In this document: piece by piece, positions 27,087-37,428 of the stretch | Position numbering within the stretch: position 1 is the stretch's first letter | How the letters are laid out: each line of letters opens with the position of its first letter | Origin: Amyloporia xantha | Lineage: Eukaryota > Basidiomycota > Agaricomycetes > Polyporales > Adustoporiaceae | Length of the DNA stretch: 64,000 bases | NCBI GenBank assembly: GCA_036971615.1 | Contig: JAYKKR010000010.1 | Span: 496,001 to 560,000, forward strand | Direction of reading: 5' to 3' | Program-made: the position numbers and the translations under genes | The notes under the pieces: generated by a model | What the model was told of the DNA's origin: nothing | Seen by the model: only the letters and a program-made list of their open reading frames with translations | The model's database searches: none

Positions 27087-27679
27087 ACAGTCTAATAAGC
27101 CTGCGAGGACTTCATGCTGCTGTTGTGCGGTCGTTTGTTAGTTTTACGTGCAACCTTCCTTGGTCCCTTCCTATTTCACACCCCTCACCCTATACCCCTT
27201 CTTTTTCTTCCGCGGGTAGCTGCTGGATTGGTGTTGCCCTGAATTGTCGGCTACAGCTCCTGGTGGACTACGATTTGCTGTGCATTCCACTATCGACGAA
27301 TTGTCTTGTTGATTTCGTACCTTCTGTTGATACCTCGCATAACGGCATGAGCTGTGAGCTTGAATTGGAATGATTCGTCGTGCGAAGTGTGGGTCCGTTC
27401 TGAACAGTGTGATCTTCCGACGGTGGACCGCGACGGTAGAGGGTGTGACCGAGCAGGCTAGTGGGTCCGCCCCGGTAGGCCGAGTCGGCAGACCGATTCC
27501 GAGGACGGAGCTGTCCGACGAGGAGAAGGTGGAAGACGATGTATATCTAGGAACCACGGCAATTAAGTCTAGTGGAGTTGAGTCGAGTCCCCTGCTTCGT
27601 CCCCCTCTCGCTTAGATCTTTCGGCGTGCGCCCACCATCTCCGTCTACTAGGCGCCCCGATCACTCAAACAACAACATC

Positions 27680-28869
27680 ATGGTCGCCCATCTGCCCCCC
27701 GCAGTCAAGCACCTCTTGACTCTCCGCAACCCACACGTCCTCCCTGGCCCACCCGTCGCCAAACTCAACGACATCCTCACCAAGACGTTCAGGGAGGCAC
27801 AGCAGAAAAAGGTGGAGAGAGGCTGGCTCACACTCACGGTACGCGTCGCCCTGGTTGCACGGCGCTCGTCTCTGTTGTAACGCCTCATGTCCGAATATTT
27901 GTCCCCTCGGCCGTAGACGTGTACGCTCTTGACAGCGAACGTCCCTTCCTCCGTCGGACACCTCTACCGCTTCGCCACCAGAGATGACCCTGGCAAGCCT
28001 GACACACGCCGCAGCTTCGAGGAGGCGCTGGAGAAGGCTGCCGTCATGCGCGAGTCAGCCATGAAGAGCTGTATCTTTGTCGGCGTCCCTAGGGTGAGCC
28101 TCGAGGCCAATTATCTCGCGCCGTGGCGGGATTACCTACACCTCGTGTCCTCTGCAGACCATTTTGTCTTTCGGAGGCATGTTCGAGGCGTTTGAGGACG
28201 ACGTAAAGACGGGACTTAGGAAAGAGTCCGTCCGGTGAGCCTCCCGTTCCTCCCCTGCCTTACTGGGACGCAATTGACACACCCTGTTAATTTTCGATCA
28301 ATTAATTAAGAATTGCGACACCGGAGAACATCGAGTCGATCAAGGCGCGGGGACAAGCTTTGTGGGACTCCATCTACCAGCCCCATGCGGTGAAGCTCTA
28401 TAATAAGTTAGGCGGATATCACCCCGATTTCATAGGTGCGTCCCAGGACAAAGCATTGGCCATTTCCTCTTCTGTCCAATCGCCCCCACTCCCTCGGGTC
28501 GTTCTCGATTCGCTCGCCCGTCCCTATGGACGCTAATCTCACTCTTATTACCCCCGATCAGTGTTCATCATACAAGCGTACGGCGCTGTGCTCTCCCCCC
28601 TCCCGGGCGGTGACAGTATTACGGGAAACATCAGTCGTGCCTTGGGATCCGTGGTCGGAACCGCCTGCCTTCGCGCCGAAGGCGGAGTCGGACCACAACT
28701 TACTAGCCATGTCTTCGGACTTTTAAAGGCACGCTATGTCGAGGGCCTCACCGAGGAGGACTACTGGCTGGCCACTGACGAGGGCACGGAATGGGTCATA
28801 CGCACCGTCGACTCTATTTTGGACGTGGTTCAGCCGCCCGAGTCGTCTGACCTGCAAGCGAAGTTGTAG
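27680..28869 (+). CDS. AhpD-like (carboxymuconolactone decarboxylase-fold) protein
   Basis: Fungal protein of the AhpD-like/carboxymuconolactone decarboxylase superfamily; the specific reaction is unknown. The start is ATG at 27680 (MVAHLPPAVKHLL). Five exons. Characteristic blocks are VPSSVGHLYRFATRD, RESAMKSCIFVGVPRT continuing into ILSFGGMFEAFEDD, IKARGQALWDSIYQPHA, and the C-terminal AYGAVLSPLPGGDS followed by LGSVVGTACLRAEGGVGPQ and LTSHVFGLLKAR. Each intron is 50-110 bases with GT..AG ends and restores this frame. There is no signal peptide; a mitochondrial location is possible but not shown. The classical paired Cys redox motif of bacterial AhpD is not obvious, so peroxidase activity should not be assumed. 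Confidence 0.8.
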
Positions 28870-29177
28870 GCTTCTCTTCTGTACACGTTCATGGACAATG
28901 TTAGGATTTTTCAACTCAGATCCGGAGCATCTCGCTCTGATGCGCGTTCATATGTCAGCGACTGTGCCGGCCGACTTGGCGAATTGGCCCCGGACGTGTT
29001 GAAGGCAGCTCCATTCAACATGTTTCTGCACCAGCGTCCAGATAGATGACCTATTAAAAACTAGATATACACATGATGATGCGCGTGTTAAATAATAAAT
29101 ACAGCTCGTGCTTGGGGATTTTACATTTTGATGCTTGCAGATTATAATGGAACGAACCGATGGGAACGAGACCAGAA

Positions 29178-30004
29178 TCACAGGCCGTACGTCATGACGA
29201 AACGATAAAGCATGGCTGTTACTGTGACTGTGTCCATGAGGGGAGGATGCATCTGATGGGGCCGATGAGTGATATCAGATAAACCCGTACAGAGACCACA
29301 TACCACGACGCCAGCACCCGCATTTCGCACAAAGTGCAGCTCCCCATACACATCACCGATATTATATCGGGCGGGCTTAATAGGCCGGTAAAATGCGATA
29401 ACATTGTCGTTCTGGTCTTGCAGCTTCGGAAAAATGACGGGTGAGTGCCGAGCGGACAACACATTGTATTACGGAGACTCACGACGACGTCACTCGAGCT
29501 GGTGCTTGGCCGCCACCGGTACTGATAGCCATCTGGGCCGTTGAACATCCTGCAATTCTGTAATCCCGGGACGGTCAGGGACGATCGGTTAATTACGCCA
29601 TGAGACTCAAATGACTCACTGAGGCGCGTGCATCGGGGCGGACCAGGTCTGCCATGGGGAGCGTGCTCTGCGGCCCGCTGTGAGCAAATTGTCGCATGAA
29701 GATGCAGGCGGGATCGTACCTTCCCAATTACCGCGCGTCCGAGGCCTCCATTCGGTGCCCACTCTAGTTTGGCGACGCGGATCCTCCTTGTTCGCGCGGA
29801 TGGCTCTCCACAATGTAGTAACGCTGACCCCTTGGCTGTTCACCTCGGTCTGTGCTCAGAAATTAGTGGAGCTCCGACCGCGATCGAGGGAGATTGGTCC
29901 CAGCTCACGGAGAAGCGGTACAGGACCCCATAGCTGCCAAAGAGCTGACTCTGGCGGGGATCCTGAGAGGTCCAAGAGAGTACTTCATTGCCGGAGGTAG
30001 ACAT
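29178..30004 (-). CDS. DUF6593-domain protein (copy 2, apparent frameshift)
   Basis: Second DUF6593-family gene, on the minus strand. The start is ATG at 30004 (MSTSGNEVLSWTSQDPRQS). Exon 2 reads VSVTTLWRAIRANKED and the family then expects VAKLEW (copy 1 has IAGQVEW). VAKLEWAPNGGLGRAVIGK is present, but one base out of frame because of a CC doublet at 29779-29780. Downstream exons continue normally: STLPMADLVRPDARAS, MFNGPDGYQYRWRPS, LQDQNDNVIAFYRP, ELHFVRNAGAGVV and MHPPLMDTVTVTAMLYRF, ending GL at 29178. The intron boundaries are good. It is either an intact gene with a sequence error or a recently broken copy. Convergent with the AhpD-like gene (308 bases between stops). Confidence 0.78.
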
Positions 30005-31227
30005 AGTGGAGGGGGCACTCGGGGTGGCGAGAGAATTAAATGGATGGAGGTCTCTGCGGGTGGTACTGAAGGCGTGCTATCGACACAAGTCCTTTATAGC
30101 GAGACATTCCGAAATTTTCTTGTCCTCAGGCTGATGGTGGATTGTTCGATCGGGAACGTGTAGCATCGTGACAGATAAAGATGAATACAAGGTAATTCCA
30201 ACGTGTCTATGCAGAAGGTTAGAATCGTGATGTCGCGCTGAGGCTTGACCAGTGGAGTAGAGGGCCGATACTCCCTTACGGCGATCGAGGAACAACACGA
30301 GGATGGTGTCAAGCGCGCAATCTCTCCTCGAGACCTGTGAGAGAAAAGTCCAGAATATGTAAACCCTTCGGCGTTGTGAAGAAGGGGTTGCGGCGTTGCG
30401 CCATCCTGGACCCTTGTGGTCGGAGGGAGTTCTACGCGTAAACGAGTCGTAAAAGCGGATTATTCCGTCCATAAGCCCACCGGAAACAAGACTAGAGCTA
30501 CATGTCACTCGCCGTCCTCATGCACGAGGTGAAACGAAGCATCTTGATAAGGCATGTGCGGTGCAACGAGTTGGATCAACCACGGAGCAGCCCAGGAGTG
30601 CGGGCCAGGTGAACAGAGAGCGTGTACGCAGCGTGTCCAAGATGCCATACGCAGTACAAGGGGCCATCTCCTCGCGGTCAAAGTTCATGGCCGGGTGCGA
30701 TGGCTGGGTGCCGGCATGACAAACTGGAGGGACGAGGTTCACAAAGTTGTAGCGGATGAGGCAGGAGGGAGCTGAGAGAGCGGAACAGACGTGCAGAAGA
30801 AGGAAACGATAGGACACAAGTACGGATCTGGGGCTGAACAACATGACCCATCCTGGAGCTTAACCTAATTCCAATATTGTTTCCAATATCCGAAACCTGG
30901 TACAAGAATGTCAAGGAACCTGATCTAGAAGCCCGCTCATTTGCGCCGGCGAAGGCAAGGCCGAGGAAGCATTATGTAGTAGACTGCTTAGGTCCATTAT
31001 CGTGCCGAGCTCATGCGGTGGGTGGCAGGGTGGGACCCAAGTCAATATCCGGCCTATCATCAATCCTCTCTCTATGTATCCCTCTCCCATCGTCCTCTAT
31101 TCAGGTACGCGATCGCGCTAGATGCATCCGCTCTCGTCTTCCGGATGCTGGGAAAGACTTTCATTATAACCAATACAGTCCCCATTTCAACAAGCGAGAC
31201 GCACATTCAATATAGATCCTCTCCGGA
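30005..31227. other. Intergenic region without a supported gene
   Basis: About 1.2 kb between the DUF6593 copy 2 start and the uL11m stop, both genes lying on the minus strand. Minus-strand frames at 30077-30508 and 30518-30844 lack domains. A short repeat (CCAATATTGTTTCCAATAT) lies near 30871. The region should contain the DUF6593 promoter and the uL11m 3' UTR. Confidence 0.5.
30091..30099 (-). promoter_or_regulatory. TATA-like element of DUF6593 copy 2
   Basis: On the minus strand the sequence CTATAAAGG lies about 90 bases upstream of the ATG at 30004, matching the position of the TATA-like element before copy 1. This is inferred from sequence and spacing only. Confidence 0.45.
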
Positions 31228-31727
31228 TTACGGCACCACTTGCACGCCCAGTGTCTTAGCCGTTCCAATGATGGTGCTCGCGATCGCCTCGAGCCTCAGA
31301 TGCTTCAGATGCTCATCGGTCGCCTTGATTTTGGCAATTTCATACACGTGCTTTAAGCTCACTGTCCCGACAATATCATGCCCGGGACGACCGGTCCCCT
31401 TCTCGATGCCGGCAGCTTTTTTGAGGAAATAACTCGTCGGCGGCGTCTTCGTGACAAACGTGAAAGTGCGGTCAGGCTGAATAGTGATCAGGGTTGGAAT
31501 CGGGACGCCAGGCTCAATGTGTGCAGTACGGGCGTTGAACTCCTTGCAGAAATCCATGGACTTGACACCACGAGCTCCGAGAGCAGGACCTATCGGAGGG
31601 GTAGGTGCAGCCTTCCCTGCTCCTACCAGAATGCGCTGGGACGCCGTGAGTCTACATACTCACCTTAAACAAACGAAGATACGCACCACTACCTGTGCGT
31701 TTGCCTTGAGTGCGCAGCCTTGGACAT
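31228..31727 (-). CDS. MRPL19: Mitochondrial large-subunit ribosomal protein uL11m
   Basis: Homologue of yeast Mrpl19, mitochondrial uL11 of the large ribosomal subunit stalk base. The main exon (31228-31635) reads [60 protein letters not shown], the typical Pro-rich and KxPP blocks, and ends [17 protein letters not shown]. The first exon is less certain. The ATG at 31727 gives MSKAAHS. The homologous continuation KANAQVV, which joins well to RILVGAG through a 51-base intron (31636-31686), is in another frame. An alternative 41-base intron starting GTAGTG keeps a single frame but gives a less typical sequence. The C-terminal three quarters are certain; the N-terminus needs transcript evidence. 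Confidence 0.9.
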
Positions 31728-32021
31728 GGTGAACCAGAGACTAGACGGCAGCGGAACACGAAATTTCAGTGGGAAGCGTCAGAGTCTCTGGATGGATTAC
31801 GTAACAATATGACTTCCTGATTGGGATGTATCTACGCCCATGAGGGCCGCTCTATGTGCTCTGAGTGCTGACAAGGATATCATGGGGTATATGAGCTGCC
31901 AGAATGAATAATCATGCGTATGATGAGCTGATTAAGATGATATTGTGTGGTCGGCCACTTTCATGACGATCTTACGCATGGAATAGGCTCGCAATGAGAG
32001 TTCACCCCAACTTGCAGACGC

Positions 32022-32031
32022 TCCTTATATG
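32022..32031 (+). promoter_or_regulatory. TATA-like element of the M28 peptidase gene
   Basis: TCCTTATATG sits about 85 bases upstream of the ATG at 32115. Spacing and sequence fit a TATA box; there is no other support. Confidence 0.35.
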
Positions 32032-32114
32032 GCAACTCGGCTGCTGTCGGTTCGAGTGCTGTTCACGCGCAGAGTACGTACGCGCACTACGCAGGTTCCA
32101 CCACGACAGTCACC

Positions 32115-34096
32115 ATGAAGTCAGCCGCTCTTCTACTCCCTCTCGTTTACATAGCCGTTGCCGCCTCTTTCGAGAGCGAGCAGGTCCTCCTGGACAACTC
32201 GCTCCAAACATATCCAGGTTTCGATTTGGATCTGAAGGAACTCCGATGGGTCCAGCTTGAAGGAGAAGCCCCTGTTCTGATGACCGAGCTCGAGAAGGTC
32301 CTCACGCGCATTCTATTGGATGCTGCATCCATCTTACTTCTCGCTTATTCAGATCGAGCTGAAGGCACAAGGATTCAAGTTCTTCGACATGTATTTGTTT
32401 CGCCTTTCCTGACATCCTGACATCCATTCAGTCCGTTGCTAGATCCGAGACACCCGACCTTGGTTCTCATTCTAGCCTTCGGGTCGCGAACAAACGTCAG
32501 CGCTCATTTATCTTTTGTGTGGGCTTTCTTGCGCACTATTTATTGCAGCGTCCTACCCTACGCCCAACAAGACCGAGCTGGTCAAACCTATTTTGAAGAC
32601 CCTCGAAATTGAGAACTTGATAGATGGTCTGCAGGCCTTCACCAGCTTCCGGACCAGGTGTACGTATTATCAGTCAGCATATACGGCATGGCATTGATCA
32701 TGAGTACAGATTATCGTAGTGATGTATTATTTTCACCTTGAAGGACGTCAGGGCCGTTCTAATGCTCGCGCAGACTGGGAAGCAAAGCCAGGAGTGGCTC
32801 CTCGGCACAATCACCGAGGTATTTACCACACATTGCATTGCAGGAACTCTCGGTTTATTCCGTCTCGCAGATTACGGCCAAATATGCTTCAGATTCTCTT
32901 CGTGATCTCATTACGATACAGGAGTTTCCGCACTCTTGGATTCAGAGTTCTGTGGTCAGTATCAACCTTAAAACCCAAGGGCGACGTTAATTTGACCGCT
33001 GTGGATTCTCCGCCAGATCGCGCGAATTAACGGATCTTCTCCCACGGAGGATGGTGTGGTCGTTATTGGTGCCCACCAAGACAGGTACGTATCCGGAACT
33101 ATTCCGGGTTGTACTAGAACCTAACCACTGCTGAGAAGCACGAATATGTGGCCGTTCTTGCCTGCCCCCGGTACAGTGGCGAGCTATCATCGCGATCGCC
33201 TCTATTTTCTGACTTGAATCCCAGGCGCTGATGATGATGGGTCTGGTTCCATGAGCATTCTGGAAGCATACAGGGCGCTGTTGGCTGCTGACTTCCGTCC
33301 CGAACTTGCCGTAGAGTTCCACTGGTACTCCGCAGAGGTCAATTGGTGTCGACACGCTTTTGATATCTATCATTAACAGCTGGCATGTTTTAGGAAGGAG
33401 GGTTGCTTGGTTCCCAGGCGATAGCTCAAGATTACGAACACCGTGGCGTGAACGTTATCGCCATGAGCCAGGTATGTCCCAAGCGCCGTTTTAATATGGC
33501 GCTTCCTCATCCCGTGCAGTACGACATGACAGCATGGGTCAAGAAGGGTACCCGGGAAGAAGTCGGGGTGATTGTCGACTATACAGATGCAGCGTAGGCT
33601 CTATCTAGCTGCCGCCGGGAACAAGTCGTAACAGCTGACTGACTTTCGCAGTTTGACGGAACTCAATAAGCAATTGGTGGATAAGTATCTCGACATTCCA
33701 TTTGTCGAGACCAAATGTGGTTACGCCTGCAGTGACCAGTGAGGCGCCTGTTGATCTTTGTTCCTTCCGAATACTCATTGCGTCCCACTTAGCGCCTCCT
33801 GGGCCAAGGCTGGATACCCTTCTGTCTTTACGATTGGTGCGGTTTTGTGCTCGTATGTCAGGTTGAACAGTACCTCACTACTTCCATAACAGAAAGCACG
33901 TTTGAGAACTCTAACAAGTTGATTCACAGCACGAACGAGTGAGTGGCGTGTTCTTGCTCCGTGAACTGCGGAAATGACCTCTTTGGGCAGCCGCATGGAT
34001 GCATCTGACGAATTCAGCTTCTCCCATATGCTGGAATTTTCCAAGCTTGCCGTCGCTTTTGCAGTCGAATTGGGAGGATGGGCAAAATCAGATTAG
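32115..34096 (+). CDS. Secreted M28 zinc aminopeptidase
   Basis: Secreted leucyl-type aminopeptidase of family M28 (fungal M28E-like). The start is ATG at 32115; [18 protein letters not shown] is a signal peptide. A propeptide-like segment follows ([33 protein letters not shown]). The mature domain includes [18 protein letters not shown], the [16 protein letters not shown] region, and both zinc-site blocks: GAHQDS (His, Asp), [10 protein letters not shown] (bridging Asp), WYSAEEGGLLGS (catalytic and ligand Glu), IVDYTD (Asp) and IHSTNDRMD (His). All five ligands are present. There are about 16 exons, including a 14-base exon (ATTATCGTAGTGAT), and every junction is confirmed by conserved sequence. 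A Cys pair (KCGYACSD) fits an extracellular disulfide. Diverges from uL11m; convergent with the WD40 gene. Confidence 0.94.
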
Positions 34097-34255
34097 GCCA
34101 GGCCACGCACACTTCTGGGTTATGATGAACACAGGCCTGATGCCCCCACTCCCTCGTACAATTCCTTCCATTGATATCGCATGTACAGTAGTCAGCTTCC
34201 ATGACATGAAGGCCTGAGTATACATGTTCAATCGATAACTACGTCTGCAACGTGC

Positions 34256-37247
34256 TCAGGCTTCCCGGTTGGTCTTCCATATTGTGACCGAGTGGCCGCC
34301 GTACGCAATAATATCCGATCCAGAGAGAACGGCGTGTACTATTGGTGCAGGGCGCACCGAGTGAAAGCATTGGACTACGTCCTGCATGAAGGGTCAGACA
34401 TCTGAAACGCCATCCGACGTCTACCGCTCACTTTAGCATTACGGTAGTCCCACATCTTGATCACCCCTTTTTCGGTATCACCGTACGGTCGCACAACGTA
34501 GTTATGGCATGTGGATCCTTTGGTATATCGCGTTTTTCGTTGGGTGCTTGTGTCGCGAAAACCAAATTCCAAGCATGGAGCTCTATCAAACCCAGCCGTC
34601 CTCGTGTCGTATAGCAGAATCTGACGATCCATGTGGTCCACCTACAACACGCGTCGTCAAATGGACATTAATTACGCGTTGTTAGCCCAGTGACCCACCT
34701 CGAGGATAACAATGTGAGCTACTTGGGGGTGGATGTGAACTTGAAATATGGCACCATCGGCGACCCGTATCGGATCCGGCGCGATATGTGAAGCGATGTC
34801 CACTACGGAAATGAACTTGCCTGCCGCAGAAAACACCTTTCGATCATGGGCACGGTACGCAACGGCGTTCACTTTTTGTGAATGGAGGATCTTCAATCGC
34901 TTCGACCTGGCAGTAAAGTCGCCACTATTACGTTCTAACGTCCATAAGTGTATCGATTTGTCGCATCCGCCCGACAGAAAACGTAATTCTCGACCTTCCA
35001 CCGGGGACAGCGCGCTAATACCGGGGTTTGGGTATGCTATACCCGATTTCTCTTGTACGATTGTGTGCGCTCTATGAGCCAGATCCACGCGGCGGGGTAC
35101 CTGCTCGTAGTCAGTGCTTCATCTATTTTGGAGGAGAAGACGGTACCTGATCACCATGCAGTGCAGGCAATATCAAAGAGACTTGACTAGGGCCGGAATC
35201 ATATCCAAGGACAGCCGTGTTATCCTCGAGGAGGCAGGCGTCTACCACGCGAGGGTTTGGCGCGTCGTGCCGGATATAGAATGGCAGAGAATATTTGGAG
35301 ATTCTCCACCTACGTGAGGACGTCAGCAGGGAGCGGCACGGTGTTATGAAATAACCTACAGCTTCCTTTGATCGATGAAACTTGCGTCCCCCCGCATTGC
35401 TATCGTTGTCAGCGGCACTTTCGCGTTAGACGAAACCAGCACTCGTCTACCTCGAGCAAAACCCGTCTTCGGTATGACCACTTCATGCGCAACCCGCGCC
35501 CTTGTGTGTTGTTCCTGCCGGTCTTGAGTGTCGTTTCTCTCTCGATGAAGACGTCTCAACGCATGGCGCTTCGCCGACGAAGAGCTCGGCGCTGGTTGCT
35601 CGGAGTCATCCGAAGAGCTACTCTCACTCGAGCTATCCCTATCACTGCTGTCCCCCGAGACTCTTGTTCTTCCCTGCGACTGGTAGAAATGAGTCTTCGT
35701 GGCCAAGCCTCGTTCGCGCGGGGGGCGTCGAAGAGCAGGAAAGGGCTGAATGCTGGGGCGTGATTTAGACACCGGCAGGTCAGATCTCTCGGAAGAGCTG
35801 CTTTGGCTTTCATCAGTGCTACTCCTGCTGTTTTGAGATGATTTCGACATCTGACTTGGCTTGTTAAGGCGGGTGCTTGCGATTGGTTCACCGCATGCGG
35901 CATTTACATCTCTGCTTCTCGCCGTAGCGACAGTGCTGTTCACCGGAGCTCTCGGTAATGATGCGCGTAGGCCTGCCCGAGGCAGGTCATCGGAAATGTC
36001 CTCGTCTGATAGATCGTCATCGTTCCCGTCTGGACTTGACCTGAGCATCCCGAAGTTACCATAGTCTAGGCGGGGTCGCTTGTCTGCTCCGCCGTTGTGT
36101 TCTAGATTCCTCGGGCGGTTCGAGTTGACTTGGTTCCCTGCTTCGGTCGATATTGAAGCAGGAGCAGCGCTGACTCTCGGCAATGGCTGGATAGAGCTTC
36201 CGTCAGGCCTATCTTGTGACATTCTAGCCCTGGCTCTTGCTTCAGACCCAGGAGAAGTCGACACTCTTACGGAAGTGCTGGCATTACCTCTCACGCTGCG
36301 GTCAAGTCTGTCTCAGTTAGCAAGGAATGTTCTACAATCAGTACTCCGATATACACACTCAGAGCGCTTGTCTTCGGGAATTGCATGTGCACTCGTGTCA
36401 CCCCAAGCCAACTGGGAAGCTTCCTGGAAGGGCTCACGGGCCAGATATTCGACTCCACGCGCCAAGGCTGATTGTGAATCGTTACACAGAGGGCGGACTA
36501 TCACAGCCGCCAATATCCGCTCGGGGCCCTCGTCGGTGTCTATGCATATAGGATGGGAAATGTCGTCGCCGGTTCCGCCTGTACCCTTGTTGTTAGCCTT
36601 AACGTCAAGGTCGTCTTCATCATCAGAAATGAGCTCAATAATCATAGGAGTCCGATGGCCACTTTCTCTCCGCCGCTGGAATGAACCATCTGCTCGGCTA
36701 AGCACTGACCGCACAACTTCCGAATCTACACCTTTGCTGGAAGTGACTCACATCAATTTTCCGGGTCGGATTAGGACCTGAGAAACATACACAGTCAAAA
36801 TGCTTCCCACATCTTCTTCCTTGGCTGAGAAGTCGAGGACCCTATAAAAGAAGAGAGTGAGGTTGCGAATATCGTGTAAGAAGATTTCGTACATACCAAT
36901 CAAATATAATACCATCGGTTCTAGATTTGACCGTCACAAGCCTATAAACGACTAGATTGTCTATCAACTTACAATAACCTGGGCGCGTGAACCAATCGTT
37001 TTCCAATCCTAGCCAGGCCTCGAGTTGTCTCCACAATGAGATCATTGATAATTACATTTGAGGGATGTTGCTCGGGGAGTCGTACAAATTCGGTACCACG
37101 AGTGGGTGGCCTGAGGTTGCTAGAGCCCGCGACTGGACTTGGACTTGGACTCGCCTTCGTCCATTTCGGTACACTAGTATCAACCTTGACTCTCTTCGAA
37201 TGAGATTGAGGCGATGTCGAAGAGGACCGTTTCTCAGATGAGAACAT
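34256..37247 (-). CDS. WD40-repeat protein with long disordered N-terminus (member A of pair)
   Basis: Large unrecognised WD40 protein. The start is ATG at 37247 (MFSSEKRSSSTSPQ). The N-terminal part reads VETTRGLARIGKR then, after a short intron, LVTVKSRTDGIIFDW. Next is a disordered Ser/Arg/Asp-rich region containing two SUMO-interaction-like motifs (IIELISDDEDD, near 36601-36647, and ICIDTDEG, near 36528-36556) and long Ser runs. The WD region begins near 35350: YSLPFYIRHDAPNPRVVDAC, LRFLSGGCDKSIHLWTLE, KVNAVAYRAHDRKVFSAAG, ILEVDHMDRQILLYDTRT, GVIKMWDYRNAK and SDIIAYGGHSVTIWKTN, ending at 34256. It is homologous over most of its length to the divergent neighbour. The 37-base intron near 36985 is unusually short. 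Probably nuclear; function unknown. Confidence 0.8.
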
Positions 37248-37428
37248 CAACAAAGAGGACAAAAGCACAAGTCCTCGTCGGGTATCTGGGCAACAGCCCT
37301 TTTGTAAGACCAATGTCACTCAGAGCAAGTGGTCGTCGATCCAGTGAGAAATTTATGTAAAGTAACTTTGCCCTCGAACAACGCGTCTGTGGCTGAGACA
37401 GCGATGCCACGTGACGACGAATCTCAAG
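37248..37428. promoter_or_regulatory. Bidirectional promoter between the WD40 paralogues
   Basis: Only 181 bases separate the two ATG codons, so both genes must share this region for initiation. It contains no TATA box; ACGTGACG near 37409 resembles a CRE/bZIP half-site. A shorter upstream ATG at 37404 opens a 32-codon frame that stops, so it could act as an upstream ORF for the plus-strand gene. Confidence 0.5.

Noticed and set aside
36842..37045. Alternative frame (LWRQLEAWLGLENDWF) for the WD40 member A N-terminus
   Set aside because: The other frame (VETTRGLARIG, then a short intron to LVTVKSRTDG) aligns with the paralogue's ERGLEVIG..VRFEC block, so it was preferred, though the 37-base intron is short.
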